From Treponema sp. (GTDB lineage: Bacteria; Spirochaetota; Spirochaetia; Treponematales; Breznakiellaceae), in contig JAIRLK010000214.1 in NCBI GenBank assembly GCA_031259515.1, positions 1 through 13,083 on the forward strand: a stretch of DNA of 13,083 nucleotides. The letters are read 5' to 3'. Numbering within the stretch: position 1 is the first letter of the stretch; each line of letters starts with the position of its first letter. The position numbers and the translations under genes were made by a program. Below the pieces are notes generated by a model, which was not told where the DNA came from, searched no databases, and was given only the letters and a program-made list of their open reading frames with translations. Below are positions 4,965 through 13,083 of this stretch, one piece after another.

Positions 4965-5617
4965 TGCCGCACGAAACTCCGGTTTCTAAGAGCCTCTTCC
5001 ACTATCGGCATTTTCCTAACCGCCCTCCAGACCTGTTCCGCTATTTTCTCCGGCGGCAAGGAGGCGTCCAGACATTCCACCCGTACGCCCGCTTCTTCGT
5101 ACCGGGGAAGCAGGGCCTTGTACCGGGAACGGACCTTGATTTGGAAATCCCGATACTCGTAGATGTCCTTTCCCGGTCGGGAAGCTATGCGTTTAAGGGC
5201 GGTTTCACTATCTAAATCGAAAAAAATGAGCAGTTCGGGAAGCGGGAAAGAACTGTTCAGGGATGCGGGAAGCTGGTCTCCGCAGGTTATGCCCTGGTAA
5301 ACCAGGGAAGAGGGCGTATACCGGTCGGACGCCACCAGTTCCCCCCGCCCGCAGCGTTCCACGATGCCTCCGGGGCCGTAGAGGTGCTCGTTCCGGTCGG
5401 CGGCGAAAAGCCGGGCCGCGGTTTCAGGCCGCAGGGCGATTTCTCCTTTCAATACCTTGCGAACCAAGACCCCCACAGGGCCGCCGGTAGGCTCAAAGGC
5501 TGCGTGGAAGGGAGGAAGGCCGGGTTCGGCAAAGCGTCCGCTCAAAAGTTCCAACTGGGTGGTGGTCCCGCTCCCGTCGCCGCCTTCAAAGACCGCAAAA
5601 TTATGTATAATAGCCAT
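4961..5617 (-). CDS. tmk: Thymidylate kinase (dTMP kinase)
   Basis: The 218-residue protein fits the normal tmk length. It phosphorylates dTMP to dTDP with ATP in the cytoplasm for dTTP synthesis. Family motifs in order: P-loop FEGGDGSGTTTQLE (10-23), FEPTGGPVGVLVRK (41-54) for the dTMP-binding TREPGGT region, LFAADRNEH (70-78), and SDRYTPSSLVYQG (97-109), the DR(Y/H) signature with the downstream YQG. A LID-like basic segment follows (R-x-x-S-R-P-G-K-D and K-V-R-S-R-Y). The odd point is T18 where the Walker A lysine (GxxxxGK[ST]) is expected; the codons acc acc acc are clear. The start is chosen because MAIIHNFAVFEGGDGSG gives the family's usual N-terminus; longer in-frame starts (5647, 5725) add residues with no family resemblance. 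No good Shine-Dalgarno sequence precedes it. It is divergent from tamB and leads a two-gene operon. Confidence 0.92.
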   Translation of the reverse strand: MAIIHNFAVFEGGDGSGTTTQLELLSGRFAEPGLPPFHAAFEPTGGPVGVLVRKVLKGEIALRPETAARLFAADRNEHLYGPGGIVERCGRGELVASDRYTPSSLVYQGITCGDQLPASLNSSFPLPELLIFFDLDSETALKRIASRPGKDIYEYRDFQIKVRSRYKALLPRYEEAGVRVECLDASLPPEKIAEQVWRAVRKMPIVEEALRNRSFVRQ

Positions 5618-5626
5618 ATCAGGGTT

Positions 5627-5635
5627 GTTATAGCA
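5627..5635 (-). promoter_or_regulatory. Possible extended -10 promoter of tmk
   Basis: The minus strand reads TGCTATAAC, an extended -10 box, which would start transcription only a few bases from the tmk ATG at 5617. A second candidate, TATACT, lies at 5669-5664. No clear -35 box is seen for either, so the choice is uncertain. Confidence 0.3.
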
Positions 5636-5665
5636 CACGAATACCATTAATAGATAGTATGATAG

Positions 5666-5693
5666 TATAATTCGATAATTCAGCCGATATAAT
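5666..5693 (+). promoter_or_regulatory. Two consensus -10 boxes before tamB
   Basis: TATAAT occurs at 5666-5671 and again at 5688-5693 within the 86-bp tmk-tamB divergent gap. The second would place the start of transcription near 5700, almost at the tamB ATG (5704). Neither has a strong -35 box. Confidence 0.4.
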
Positions 5694-5703
5694 TGTAGCG
5701 GGC

Positions 5704-8700
5704 ATGAAGGAAAACCGTCTGACACGTATCATCTCCAATATCCTCATGTTTTTGGTTCTTATTACCCTTACCGTTCTGCTTCTGCGGCCCCTGCAAAAAG
5801 AGCTTTTTGCAAAAATGACGGCCCTGCGGAATGAGCTTATCGCCCGTGGAGAAGCCTTTCTGGGCATGAGGATCGAATACTCCTCTGTGGGGCCTTCTCT
5901 TTTCAGTAATCTTGACATACGGGGCATAGGGATTTACGGGTCCGCCCCCGATCCCCTCCTTTCCCTTGCCCGGCTGCGGATATCCTTCTCCCTGTTGGGC
6001 ATCCTGCAAGGGAAGGGTCTCGGCGCACTCAAAGTGATCCGGCTGGATAAACCGGTGGTTTCCCTGGACTTTGATCATGCCGGAGATTGGGAAGCTCTGC
6101 TTGCGAAAATCGGGAAGCAAGAGGACGGCGTTTCCGGCCCTCCCCCTTCGGGCGAAAGTTCCGGGAATTGGCTTACCGGGCTTTCCGGGGATATTAGCCT
6201 CAGAATACGGGGAGGCGAGGGTAAACTCCTTATGGGAGGGAACCGGTTTTCCCTTTCCGGCAATCTGGATGCGGCGATTCGGGGAAACCGCATTTCGGTA
6301 AAGGGTAAAGCGGACGGGAAGGCGTTTCTGGAAGCCTTTCTGGGCCGGTCCATGACTATGGGGATGAGCGGCAGGTTCAACGGAGAACTGGATACCCGGC
6401 TTAGGGAAGGGAAGCTGGCCCTGGTTATCTCCTCGCTTGCCGGGGACGGGTTCAGTTTCAGAACCCTTCAATTTGGCGTTTCCCTGGATTCGGAAAAGGT
6501 AGAGGTTCACAAAACCGGGGACGAAAGTCCGGGGAACGAAAATTCCCTGGAGCTTTCCCTGGGGTATGCCTTTAACACTCAGCGTTTCTTTGGGCGCTTT
6601 GAAGGGCGGGATTTTATCCCCCGGCTTTTTCTTTCGTTAAGGAGTCCCTGGGAAGAGTACAACGCCATCCTCGGCCTGAGCGTTAACGGGACGGCATCCT
6701 TCGAGGCCGGCGTTCAGGACGGCGTTTCCTACACAGCGGACCTTTCCGGGGACTTGGGGGAAATCTTTCCGATTGATGATGTTTCTTACGCGGTTGCGGT
6801 AACGGGTACCGGGGAGTCCGCCAATTTCCGCCGTCTGGCCCTTAGGTTCCCCCAGGGGGATATAGAGTATACCGGGCGCCTTGACCTTAAAACCCTGTCT
6901 CCGGACGGCAGGATCGCCGTAAAAGATTTCAGCCTTGCCCCGGTCGTGAATTCCGGCGACGCGGAGGGAGAGGCCGGCGGGAATCTGATAAACGCGAATC
7001 TGAGGGTGATGCCCTATGGCCGGACCATCACCATCTTCGGGGACGGGGTATTGATGGGGCCGGTTTTCTTTACCGCCCTGGACGCCGATATACAGCGGGA
7101 AGACCAGGGCCTTACCTTTAAGTTTTCCGTTTTGCGGTTTGTCGGCGCGGAAGCCTATGAGGAGGGACGGTTAAGCAGCCTTGCCGTCGAGGGTTCCCTG
7201 GATTATGCTCCCCGTCATCTTCAAGCAAGCATTATCCTGGACGCCTTTCCCCTGGATGACATCTTTTATATGCTTCGTCCCCTGGCAATAGTTTCGGCCC
7301 TTCCCGAACCGGTCTCCCGGTTTACCGCCGACACGTCGATTACGACCGAGGTTTTCGTAACGACCGACTTTGATCAAATCCTGTACAACGCTCCCCGTTT
7401 CGTGCTTGCCTATCAGGGGCAGCGTGAATTTTTCGCCCTGGCCTCTATTTCCGGGACAGACCGGCATTTTGAATTGAACGAGAGCCGTATTGCCCTGAGC
7501 GGCAGTGCGGCTGAAGTATCGGGATATTTGGATTTTTACAACCCCAACGACATCACCTTTTCCCTGATGGCTTCCTATCAGAATATGTCCTATTACTTTG
7601 AGGGAGCCCTGCTGGATCAGCGGTCGTTAAGCATCCAGGGTTCCTACGGGCTTTCTATCTATATTACCCGGACCCCTTCCGGCGGCTATTCCGGATATGC
7701 CGAGGCCGTTTCCATCCCCATCCCCGTTAAGATGGGGCAGTTTTTTCGCTTGAATTTTCTATCGTCCCTGCGGTACAACGCTCCTGAATCCTGGTCGGTA
7801 GATCTGAGCCGGCTGGAAATAAGCGAATTGGCGACTCCGGCGTCTCCATCCACCTCCCTGCGGCTTTCCGGAAGGGCGGATCAGAACGGCGTGTCCTTTC
7901 ACAACGTTGTGTTTGACGATGGGCTGGGAATCCTTTTCGGCCAGGCGACCGTTTTCTGGCATGGGGATTTGGAGACGGGACAGGAACTTCCCGAATCTGA
8001 ACCACGGTCCGAGCCGGAGCCTGCCGCCGGGACCGAATCGGACCGGCTCCTGATCACCCTTTTCCTCCGTTTGGCAGACGGCCAGGGCCATGAGACGTAT
8101 AATCTTGAAGGGATTTACGAAGAGGGCGTTGTAGAACTGCGCCTGACAGGACAGGAAATGCAGTTGGGACGGGTATCGAACACCGTCCTGAACGCCGTGG
8201 CCACCGGGGAAGGGCGGCTGCATTGGACGGTAGGCGGGGCCTATGAAGTGACGGCGGTTCTATCGTCCCTTACCGCCCAGTATAACGAAAATCTTATAAC
8301 CCTTTCGGCCCAGGGATCGCTTACGGAAGATGAAATGACGATCCGCGATCTGCGGGTGAATTATGGGAACCTTGAAGCGGCGCTGTCCCTGTTCCGGTTA
8401 AGCCACCAGGATTCCGTTGTTTGGGTCCAGGGACGCTTCCAGGGAATTGCCGTAGGCCGGCGAATCGACGGGGCCTTTACCGGGGAAGCGGGCATTGAGC
8501 CTTTCGAGAGCTGGCTTACCCTGGGAGATGCGCTGGATTCTTTCTCCGGCGCCCTTCAGGTGGAACGTATCCGTCTTGATACCCAGGAGCGTACGGAACC
8601 CTTCCACCTGGTGTTTTCCCGGAGCGAATCCAGCATCTCCCTTACCGGCGGCCCTCAGGACATGATACGGTTCCGCATTACCAACGAAGGAGCCTTCTAT

Positions 8701-10185
8701 GCCGGACTGTCCTCCCCGTCTCCCATCAGGGGCGCGGCAGTCGGAACCATCGCCTCCAATATGATAGACGCCCATGCCACGAACCTGTATGTGGATCTCG
8801 CTGCCCTGGGCAGCCTGCTGCCCTATAAGGATGTGGTTGCCCTTACCGGCGGCCTGGTTAACGCCTCGGTGGATATACGGGGACCCCTGGGAGACCCGGA
8901 ATTCTTCGGGATAGCCCAGGGGCATAGCGTCCGCCTGGAGATTCCCCAGTATTTGGGCGCGGAGATTGGTCCGGTCCCCATAACCGTGATCCTTGATGGC
9001 AACGAAATGCGCTTTGGCCCCATCAACGTACCCGCAGGCAAGGGATACGGCGTGGTTTCGGGCTGGTTCCGGTTTGACCGCTGGGTTCCCAATACCTTCA
9101 GCATAGATATTGACTCGTCCCTGGAATATCCCGTTCCCTTTGATTTTGAAATTCTGGGAATCGTAGCCCACGGGGGCGCTTCGGGTTCCATGAATGTTTC
9201 TATGGAAAATTCCCAGCTGCGCCTTTCCGGGGACCTTGTGGGAGAGGATACGGAAATAGTTCTGGACGCCCAGGGAATCAGCGCCGCCATGAACCAGGAC
9301 TCTTCAGATACGCTGGCGGTTCTGACGGATTTTACCCTGACTATGGGACGAAAGGTGGAATTCTTTTGGCCCACGGCGGATTATCCCCTGCTGCAGGCCT
9401 CCGCCATAGCCGGGATGGGGATAAAAATCACCAGCGATTCCGAAACCGGACGGTTTTCCGTAACCGGGGATATAGGACTAAGAAGCGGATCGCTTTTTTA
9501 CGGCCAGCGGAACTTTTACATCCGCCAGGGAACCCTCTTCTTCAACGAGAACGAGATTCAGTTTGATCCCCGGCTTACGATACGGGCGGAAACACAGGAC
9601 CGCAACAACGACGGGCCGGTTACCATATTCATGATCGTGGATAACGCCCCGCTGATGTCCTTCACCGCCCGGTTTGAGACCAGCCCTCCTCTTTCCCAGA
9701 TTGAAATCCTTTCCCTTATGGGGCAAACCCTGACCGGTCTCCCCGAAGAGGGGGGGGAAGGGGGCAGGGTCCAGAACATCGTATTTTCGGGAGTCGATTT
9801 CCTGTCCCAGTCCTTCGTTTTCCGCCGTTTGGAACGGCTCATCCGGAACTTTACCGGCCTGGATATGTTCACCTTCTGGTCTCCTATCGTACGAAATTTT
9901 ATCACATCCCAATGGAACCCGATTGACAATGACGAAAGGGGTAACTATTTTGATAATACGGCTGTTTTCATTGGTAAATACTTTAGTTCAGATATGTTTT
10001 TTCAGGGCAGTGTTTTGTTACAATACGATGAGAATAGGCTGGAGATGGGAGGGTATACCTTTGAGGCGGATCTGGGTATAGAACTCCACAGTCCCTTATT
10101 TGATATCCGATGGAATGTCTCACCCCTCAAATATCAGACATTTTTTGATGCGTCTTTCACGCTGACATGGAGATGGCTGTTTTAG
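5704..10185 (+). CDS. tamB: TamB-like translocation and assembly module protein (DUF490)
   Basis: The 1493-residue protein has the TamB plan: a short cytoplasmic N-terminus, one membrane anchor (about 11-27), a very long periplasmic body of repeated amphipathic beta-strands, and a C-terminal DUF490/TamB domain. The last is recognised from GTLFFNENEIQFDPRLTIRA followed by the segment reading F-x-T-S-P-P-L-S-Q-x-E-I-L-S-L-M-G, and it ends in aromatic beta-strands finishing WRWLF. TamB-family proteins form a hydrophobic groove bridging the inner and outer membranes and act with BamA-type barrels in outer-membrane assembly and/or lipid transfer. A Pro/Glu-rich linker (about 759-779) interrupts the strand repeats. 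The length is in the family range (E. coli about 1260, spirochaete forms longer). The start is the only ATG near; its ribosome site is poor. The stop lies 15 bp before bamA, so the two are co-transcribed. Confidence 0.92.
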   Translation: MKENRLTRIISNILMFLVLITLTVLLLRPLQKELFAKMTALRNELIARGEAFLGMRIEYSSVGPSLFSNLDIRGIGIYGSAPDPLLSLARLRISFSLLGILQGKGLGALKVIRLDKPVVSLDFDHAGDWEALLAKIGKQEDGVSGPPPSGESSGNWLTGLSGDISLRIRGGEGKLLMGGNRFSLSGNLDAAIRGNRISVKGKADGKAFLEAFLGRSMTMGMSGRFNGELDTRLREGKLALVISSLAGDGFSFRTLQFGVSLDSEKVEVHKTGDESPGNENSLELSLGYAFNTQRFFGRFEGRDFIPRLFLSLRSPWEEYNAILGLSVNGTASFEAGVQDGVSYTADLSGDLGEIFPIDDVSYAVAVTGTGESANFRRLALRFPQGDIEYTGRLDLKTLSPDGRIAVKDFSLAPVVNSGDAEGEAGGNLINANLRVMPYGRTITIFGDGVLMGPVFFTALDADIQREDQGLTFKFSVLRFVGAEAYEEGRLSSLAVEGSLDYAPRHLQASIILDAFPLDDIFYMLRPLAIVSALPEPVSRFTADTSITTEVFVTTDFDQILYNAPRFVLAYQGQREFFALASISGTDRHFELNESRIALSGSAAEVSGYLDFYNPNDITFSLMASYQNMSYYFEGALLDQRSLSIQGSYGLSIYITRTPSGGYSGYAEAVSIPIPVKMGQFFRLNFLSSLRYNAPESWSVDLSRLEISELATPASPSTSLRLSGRADQNGVSFHNVVFDDGLGILFGQATVFWHGDLETGQELPESEPRSEPEPAAGTESDRLLITLFLRLADGQGHETYNLEGIYEEGVVELRLTGQEMQLGRVSNTVLNAVATGEGRLHWTVGGAYEVTAVLSSLTAQYNENLITLSAQGSLTEDEMTIRDLRVNYGNLEAALSLFRLSHQDSVVWVQGRFQGIAVGRRIDGAFTGEAGIEPFESWLTLGDALDSFSGALQVERIRLDTQERTEPFHLVFSRSESSISLTGGPQDMIRFRITNEGAFYAGLSSPSPIRGAAVGTIASNMIDAHATNLYVDLAALGSLLPYKDVVALTGGLVNASVDIRGPLGDPEFFGIAQGHSVRLEIPQYLGAEIGPVPITVILDGNEMRFGPINVPAGKGYGVVSGWFRFDRWVPNTFSIDIDSSLEYPVPFDFEILGIVAHGGASGSMNVSMENSQLRLSGDLVGEDTEIVLDAQGISAAMNQDSSDTLAVLTDFTLTMGRKVEFFWPTADYPLLQASAIAGMGIKITSDSETGRFSVTGDIGLRSGSLFYGQRNFYIRQGTLFFNENEIQFDPRLTIRAETQDRNNDGPVTIFMIVDNAPLMSFTARFETSPPLSQIEILSLMGQTLTGLPEEGGEGGRVQNIVFSGVDFLSQSFVFRRLERLIRNFTGLDMFTFWSPIVRNFITSQWNPIDNDERGNYFDNTAVFIGKYFSSDMFFQGSVLLQYDENRLEMGGYTFEADLGIELHSPLFDIRWNVSPLKYQTFFDASFTLTWRWLF

Positions 10186-10189
10186 GCAG

Positions 10190-10195
10190 AAGGAG
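10190..10195 (+). promoter_or_regulatory. Ribosome binding site of bamA
   Basis: AAGGAG five bases before the ATG at 10201, within the 15-bp tamB-bamA gap. Confidence 0.7.
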
Positions 10196-10200
10196 TTTAG

Positions 10201-12705
10201 ATGCACGGAAGTTTAGGTCTCGCTGGGCGATTGCGTTTTGTACACTTAATGATTTGTATCCTGTTAACGGCGGGGTCAGTGTTTGCGCAGGAATCGGAGG
10301 AATGGTATCTGGGAAAACCCATACGCAACGTAGTTTTTGAGGGACTCAACCATGTCAAAATGTCGGAACTTGAGGGCATCATCGCGCCTTTCCTGGGCCG
10401 GGCCTTTTCCGATGAGGTTTTTTGGGAACTCCAGGGACGAATTTACGCCCTGGAATACTTTGAAGCCATATCGCCCAGCGCGGTACCGGCGGATTCCTCC
10501 GGCGCGGAGGTGGTTATACGCTTTGTGGTTACCGAACGGCCCGTTGTTTCCCGGATCAGCTTTGTCGGCAACAGCGGCCTTCGCCGTAGCGAGCTTATGG
10601 ACACCATCACCCTCAAGGTGAACGATGTGGCGAACCAGCTCAAACTGAAGGCGGACGAGATGGCCCTGATCAACAAGTACCTGGAAAAGGGGTATCCCGA
10701 TGTCCGTATCCGCTCCGAATCCCAAACCAACCAGGACGGAACCATCATGGTTACTTTTTTTGTTACCGAAGGGGATAAGATAACCATAGATGCCTTCTAT
10801 TTTGAGGGAAACGCCATCTTTTCGGACCGGACGCTCAGGGGGCAGCTTTCCTTAAAGGTCAAGCGGCTTTTGAATGACGGCGCTTTTCAGGAAGCCAAAC
10901 TCGTCGCCGACCAAGCCGCCATTACCCAGTACTACCATGACCGGGGATATATAGACGCCGCGGTAACCGACGTGATCCGGGACACCCATAAGGATGAAAA
11001 GGGCAACAATACCATGTCCATCACCTTTAGGATATACGAGGGGCGAATCTACAATTTTAACGGGGTTACTTTCGAGGGCAACCAGATTTTCAAGACCGAG
11101 CAGCTTGATGCGCTGATTCATTCCAAGGTTGGCGACACGGTAAACGCCCGGCGGGTGGAAGCGGATATTCAGCGGGTGGCGGATCTGTACTACGAAAACG
11201 GCTATATCTTTAACACCATAGCCCCGGAGCCCCGGCGGGACCCTGAAGCCGGTACTATTGCGTACCATATAACCATAGTGGAACAAGGCAGAGCCCATAT
11301 CGAACGGATCCTCGTTGTAGGGAATAACAAAACCAAAGATAAAGTGATATTGAGAGAAATTCCCTTAGAACCGGGGGACATCTTTTCCAAAGCCAAAGTA
11401 TTGGAAGGGATGCGGAACCTCTATAACCTTCAATACTTCTCCAGCGTGGTACCCGATACTCCGCCGGGAAGTACCAGCAACCTGATGGACCTTATCTTCA
11501 ACGTGGAGGAACAGCTCACCACCGATGTTCAGTTGGGGATTACCTTTTCGGGCAGCACGGACCCCGAAGCCTTCCCCATATCAGGGCTGCTCAAATTTAA
11601 CGACCGGAATTTCCTGGGCTACGGAAACATAGTGGGGGCGGAAGTCACCGCGAACCAGGACACCCAGACGCTGACCCTCTCGTATACCCAACGCTGGCTC
11701 TTCGGCCTGCCTTTGTCCGGCGGCGTTGACTTTACGTTCCAGCATATAAAACGCCTTGCCTTTATGGACGACTCGGCTCCTTTCTTTAATGGAGATGAAG
11801 ACGACGCTTTTCCCGATGGGTTTTTTTCCTATGATGACTACGTGGGCCACAGCAAACTCCCGGCCAGGGAATATTTACTGTCCTATGACCAGCTCAGTTT
11901 TTCCCTGGGGTTTTCCACCGGATACCGCTGGCTTACCGGCTTGGGGAATTTAGGGCTTAACGGAGGAATCAGGATCGGCTGGATACAAAACAAATACGAC
12001 GATTCCCTCTATAGGGCCTTTGACCCGGTATTGCGGGACAGGAACAGTCGGTTTGTACCCGCTTTTTCTTTCTGGACCGCGATTTCCCTGGATCAGCGGG
12101 ATATCTATTATGACCCTTCCAAAGGGTATTACGGCATTCAGCGGCTGGGATACTACGGCATACTCCCCATAGAACGTGAACACTACGTCAGGACCGATAC
12201 CAAAGGGGAAGTCTTTTTTACCCTGCTTAACCTGCCTATAACGGATACCTATAGTTTTAAAACGGTATTCGGCATACACTCAGGCCTTTCCTTTATCCTG
12301 CCCCAGCCGGGCCGGGATAATCCGGAAATTGAAGACGCGAATAAGCTGTCGATAGACGGCATGTTCACCGGACGGGGCTGGTCGGGGGAGCGGACAAACC
12401 GGGGCTATGCCCTTTGGGAAAGCTGGGCGGAATTGCGGTTCCCCTTCCTGCCGGGAATGCTTTCCTTCGACTTCTTCTTCGATATGGCGGCTAAGACGCA
12501 GACGCCCTACGACTTCTTTCATAATTTTCAGGCGGAGGATCTGCGCTTCAGCTTTGGTTTCGGACCCCGTATCTCCATACCCCAGTTCCCCCTCAAGCTG
12601 CAATTCGCCCGGTGTTTCAGCATACAAAACGGCAACGTGGTATGGAAACCGGGGGCTATCGGGATATTCGATTTTGTCGTATCCTTTACACTAGCTACGT
12701 ATTAG
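10201..12705 (+). CDS. bamA: Outer membrane protein assembly factor BamA
   Basis: The 834-residue Omp85 protein inserts beta-barrel proteins into the outer membrane. It has a signal peptide (hydrophobic core about 13-25, likely cut after V-F-A at about 29). Five POTRA domains follow, at about 37-112, 113-192, 193-281, 282-362 and 363-437, each showing the typical F/V-x-G-N/L turn (VVFEGLNHVK, ISFVGNSGLR, FYFEGNAIFS, VTFEGNQIFK, ILVVGNNKTK). The 16-strand barrel domain covers about 438-834. The L6 loop motif, normally [V/I]RG[F/Y], appears to be GRGW (724-727). The chain ends in Tyr rather than Phe/Trp, still an aromatic beta-signal end. It is near the usual length (E. coli 810). It is tightly packed between tamB (15 bp) and skp (18 bp), matching the order I recall in T. 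pallidum (TP0325-TP0327). Confidence 0.96.
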   Translation: MHGSLGLAGRLRFVHLMICILLTAGSVFAQESEEWYLGKPIRNVVFEGLNHVKMSELEGIIAPFLGRAFSDEVFWELQGRIYALEYFEAISPSAVPADSSGAEVVIRFVVTERPVVSRISFVGNSGLRRSELMDTITLKVNDVANQLKLKADEMALINKYLEKGYPDVRIRSESQTNQDGTIMVTFFVTEGDKITIDAFYFEGNAIFSDRTLRGQLSLKVKRLLNDGAFQEAKLVADQAAITQYYHDRGYIDAAVTDVIRDTHKDEKGNNTMSITFRIYEGRIYNFNGVTFEGNQIFKTEQLDALIHSKVGDTVNARRVEADIQRVADLYYENGYIFNTIAPEPRRDPEAGTIAYHITIVEQGRAHIERILVVGNNKTKDKVILREIPLEPGDIFSKAKVLEGMRNLYNLQYFSSVVPDTPPGSTSNLMDLIFNVEEQLTTDVQLGITFSGSTDPEAFPISGLLKFNDRNFLGYGNIVGAEVTANQDTQTLTLSYTQRWLFGLPLSGGVDFTFQHIKRLAFMDDSAPFFNGDEDDAFPDGFFSYDDYVGHSKLPAREYLLSYDQLSFSLGFSTGYRWLTGLGNLGLNGGIRIGWIQNKYDDSLYRAFDPVLRDRNSRFVPAFSFWTAISLDQRDIYYDPSKGYYGIQRLGYYGILPIEREHYVRTDTKGEVFFTLLNLPITDTYSFKTVFGIHSGLSFILPQPGRDNPEIEDANKLSIDGMFTGRGWSGERTNRGYALWESWAELRFPFLPGMLSFDFFFDMAAKTQTPYDFFHNFQAEDLRFSFGFGPRISIPQFPLKLQFARCFSIQNGNVVWKPGAIGIFDFVVSFTLATY

Positions 12706-12723
12706 TATAAGGTATGAGATGTG

Positions 12724-13083
12724 ATGAAACGCGGCGCATTGGCTTGTTGTTTGGTTGTGGGGTTGGGACTTTCCGCGGAAGCCCAGCAGCTTACCCGGTT
12801 CGCGGTGGTGGACCTTTCCAAGGTGTATTCGTCTTTTTTCCGGGATTCCCGGGCGGTACGGGAATGGGAGGAACGGAGCGCCCGTATCCAGGCGGACATA
12901 GACCGGATGAAGGCGGAAATCCAGTCCCTCCAAAGCGCCCAACTGGACGCTTCGGCTAATGGCAATGAAGCCCGGTCTCTCATGCTGGAGAACGATATTT
13001 ACCGGAAATCCGAGTACCTCAAAGAGTACTTTCGGATTAAAACCGCGGAACTTAACGATCAGAAAAACAAGCTGGCCCAATCG
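12724..13083 (+). CDS. skp: Skp/OmpH-family periplasmic chaperone, 3' end outside window
   Basis: From ATG 12724, 120 residues are visible before the right edge; the gene is open, so the rest is missing. A signal peptide (MKRG, hydrophobic core, A-E-A cut site at about residue 20) is followed by FAVVDLSKVYSSFFRDSRAV, the characteristic Skp/OmpH first strand and helix start (consensus I-x-x-V-D-x-x-x-V). After that comes a charged heptad-like coiled coil (about 50-120). Skp trimers hold unfolded outer-membrane proteins in the periplasm and deliver them to BamA, encoded 18 bp upstream. A GTG one codon earlier (12721) would sit closer to the AAGG ribosome site at 12709-12712 and is an alternative start; further extension is blocked by an in-frame TGA at 12715. 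Confidence 0.9.
   Translation, partial: MKRGALACCLVVGLGLSAEAQQLTRFAVVDLSKVYSSFFRDSRAVREWEERSARIQADIDRMKAEIQSLQSAQLDASANGNEARSLMLENDIYRKSEYLKEYFRIKTAELNDQKNKLAQS

Noticed and set aside
4182..5162. 326-codon frame on the + strand opposite tmk and the exported protein gene
   Set aside because: It is antisense to two genes with clear features (tmk motifs, signal peptide) and shows no domain of its own.
5680..6510. 276-codon frame antisense to the start of tamB
   Set aside because: Low-complexity P/G/K-rich translation, no signals; a shadow of the tamB coding sequence.
1..13083. CRISPR arrays, tRNA/rRNA genes, insertion sequences, phage genes, toxin-antitoxin pairs
   Set aside because: None was seen on reading both strands; no regular repeat-spacer pattern, cloverleaf or transposase-like frame was found.

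Overview
The window looks like chromosomal DNA of a treponeme-type spirochaete, possibly of the environmental or gut group. The strongest clue is the order tamB - bamA - skp on the + strand (5704 to the right edge). This is the order I recall for Treponema pallidum TP0325-TP0327. Base composition is moderately GC-rich (by eye, somewhat over 50%). The species assignment is inference; the gene families are read directly from the translations.

Layout. (1) 1-1491, minus strand: a sodium:solute symporter (SSS family) cut off at the left edge. (2) 1492-2088: a long divergent intergenic region. It carries two near-perfect sigma-54 (-24/-12) promoters facing outward, one for the symporter and one for the genes on the right. 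Between them lie a cluster of TGTGYCA half-sites and a GC-rich, hairpin-rich block. (3) 2089-3773, plus strand: a beta-hydroxyacid dehydrogenase of the glyoxylate/succinic-semialdehyde reductase type and a two-domain cupin protein, closed by a strong intrinsic terminator at 3804-3848. (4) 3968-4291, plus strand: a small three-helix membrane protein resembling SemiSWEET/PQ-loop proteins. (5) 4347-5617, minus strand: tmk (thymidylate kinase) followed by a translationally coupled exported helical protein. (6) 5704-13083, plus strand: tamB, bamA and the start of skp, very closely spaced. This is the outer-membrane protein assembly module.

How the genes work together. Regions 1-3 look like one regulon: a Na+-driven uptake carrier and two enzymes, all apparently under sigma-54 and a shared, unseen enhancer-binding activator. 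The substrate cannot be read from sequence; an organic acid or aldehyde-yielding compound is the reasonable class. This is the most novel-looking part of the window. The tamB-bamA-skp block is housekeeping envelope biogenesis: Skp chaperones unfolded outer-membrane proteins, BamA inserts them, and TamB acts as a periplasm-spanning bridge.

Points of special note: a thymidylate kinase P-loop with threonine where the Walker A lysine should be, a BamA with an altered L6 loop motif (GRGW), and an unexplained structured block that lies outside the transcripts predicted from both sigma-54 promoters.
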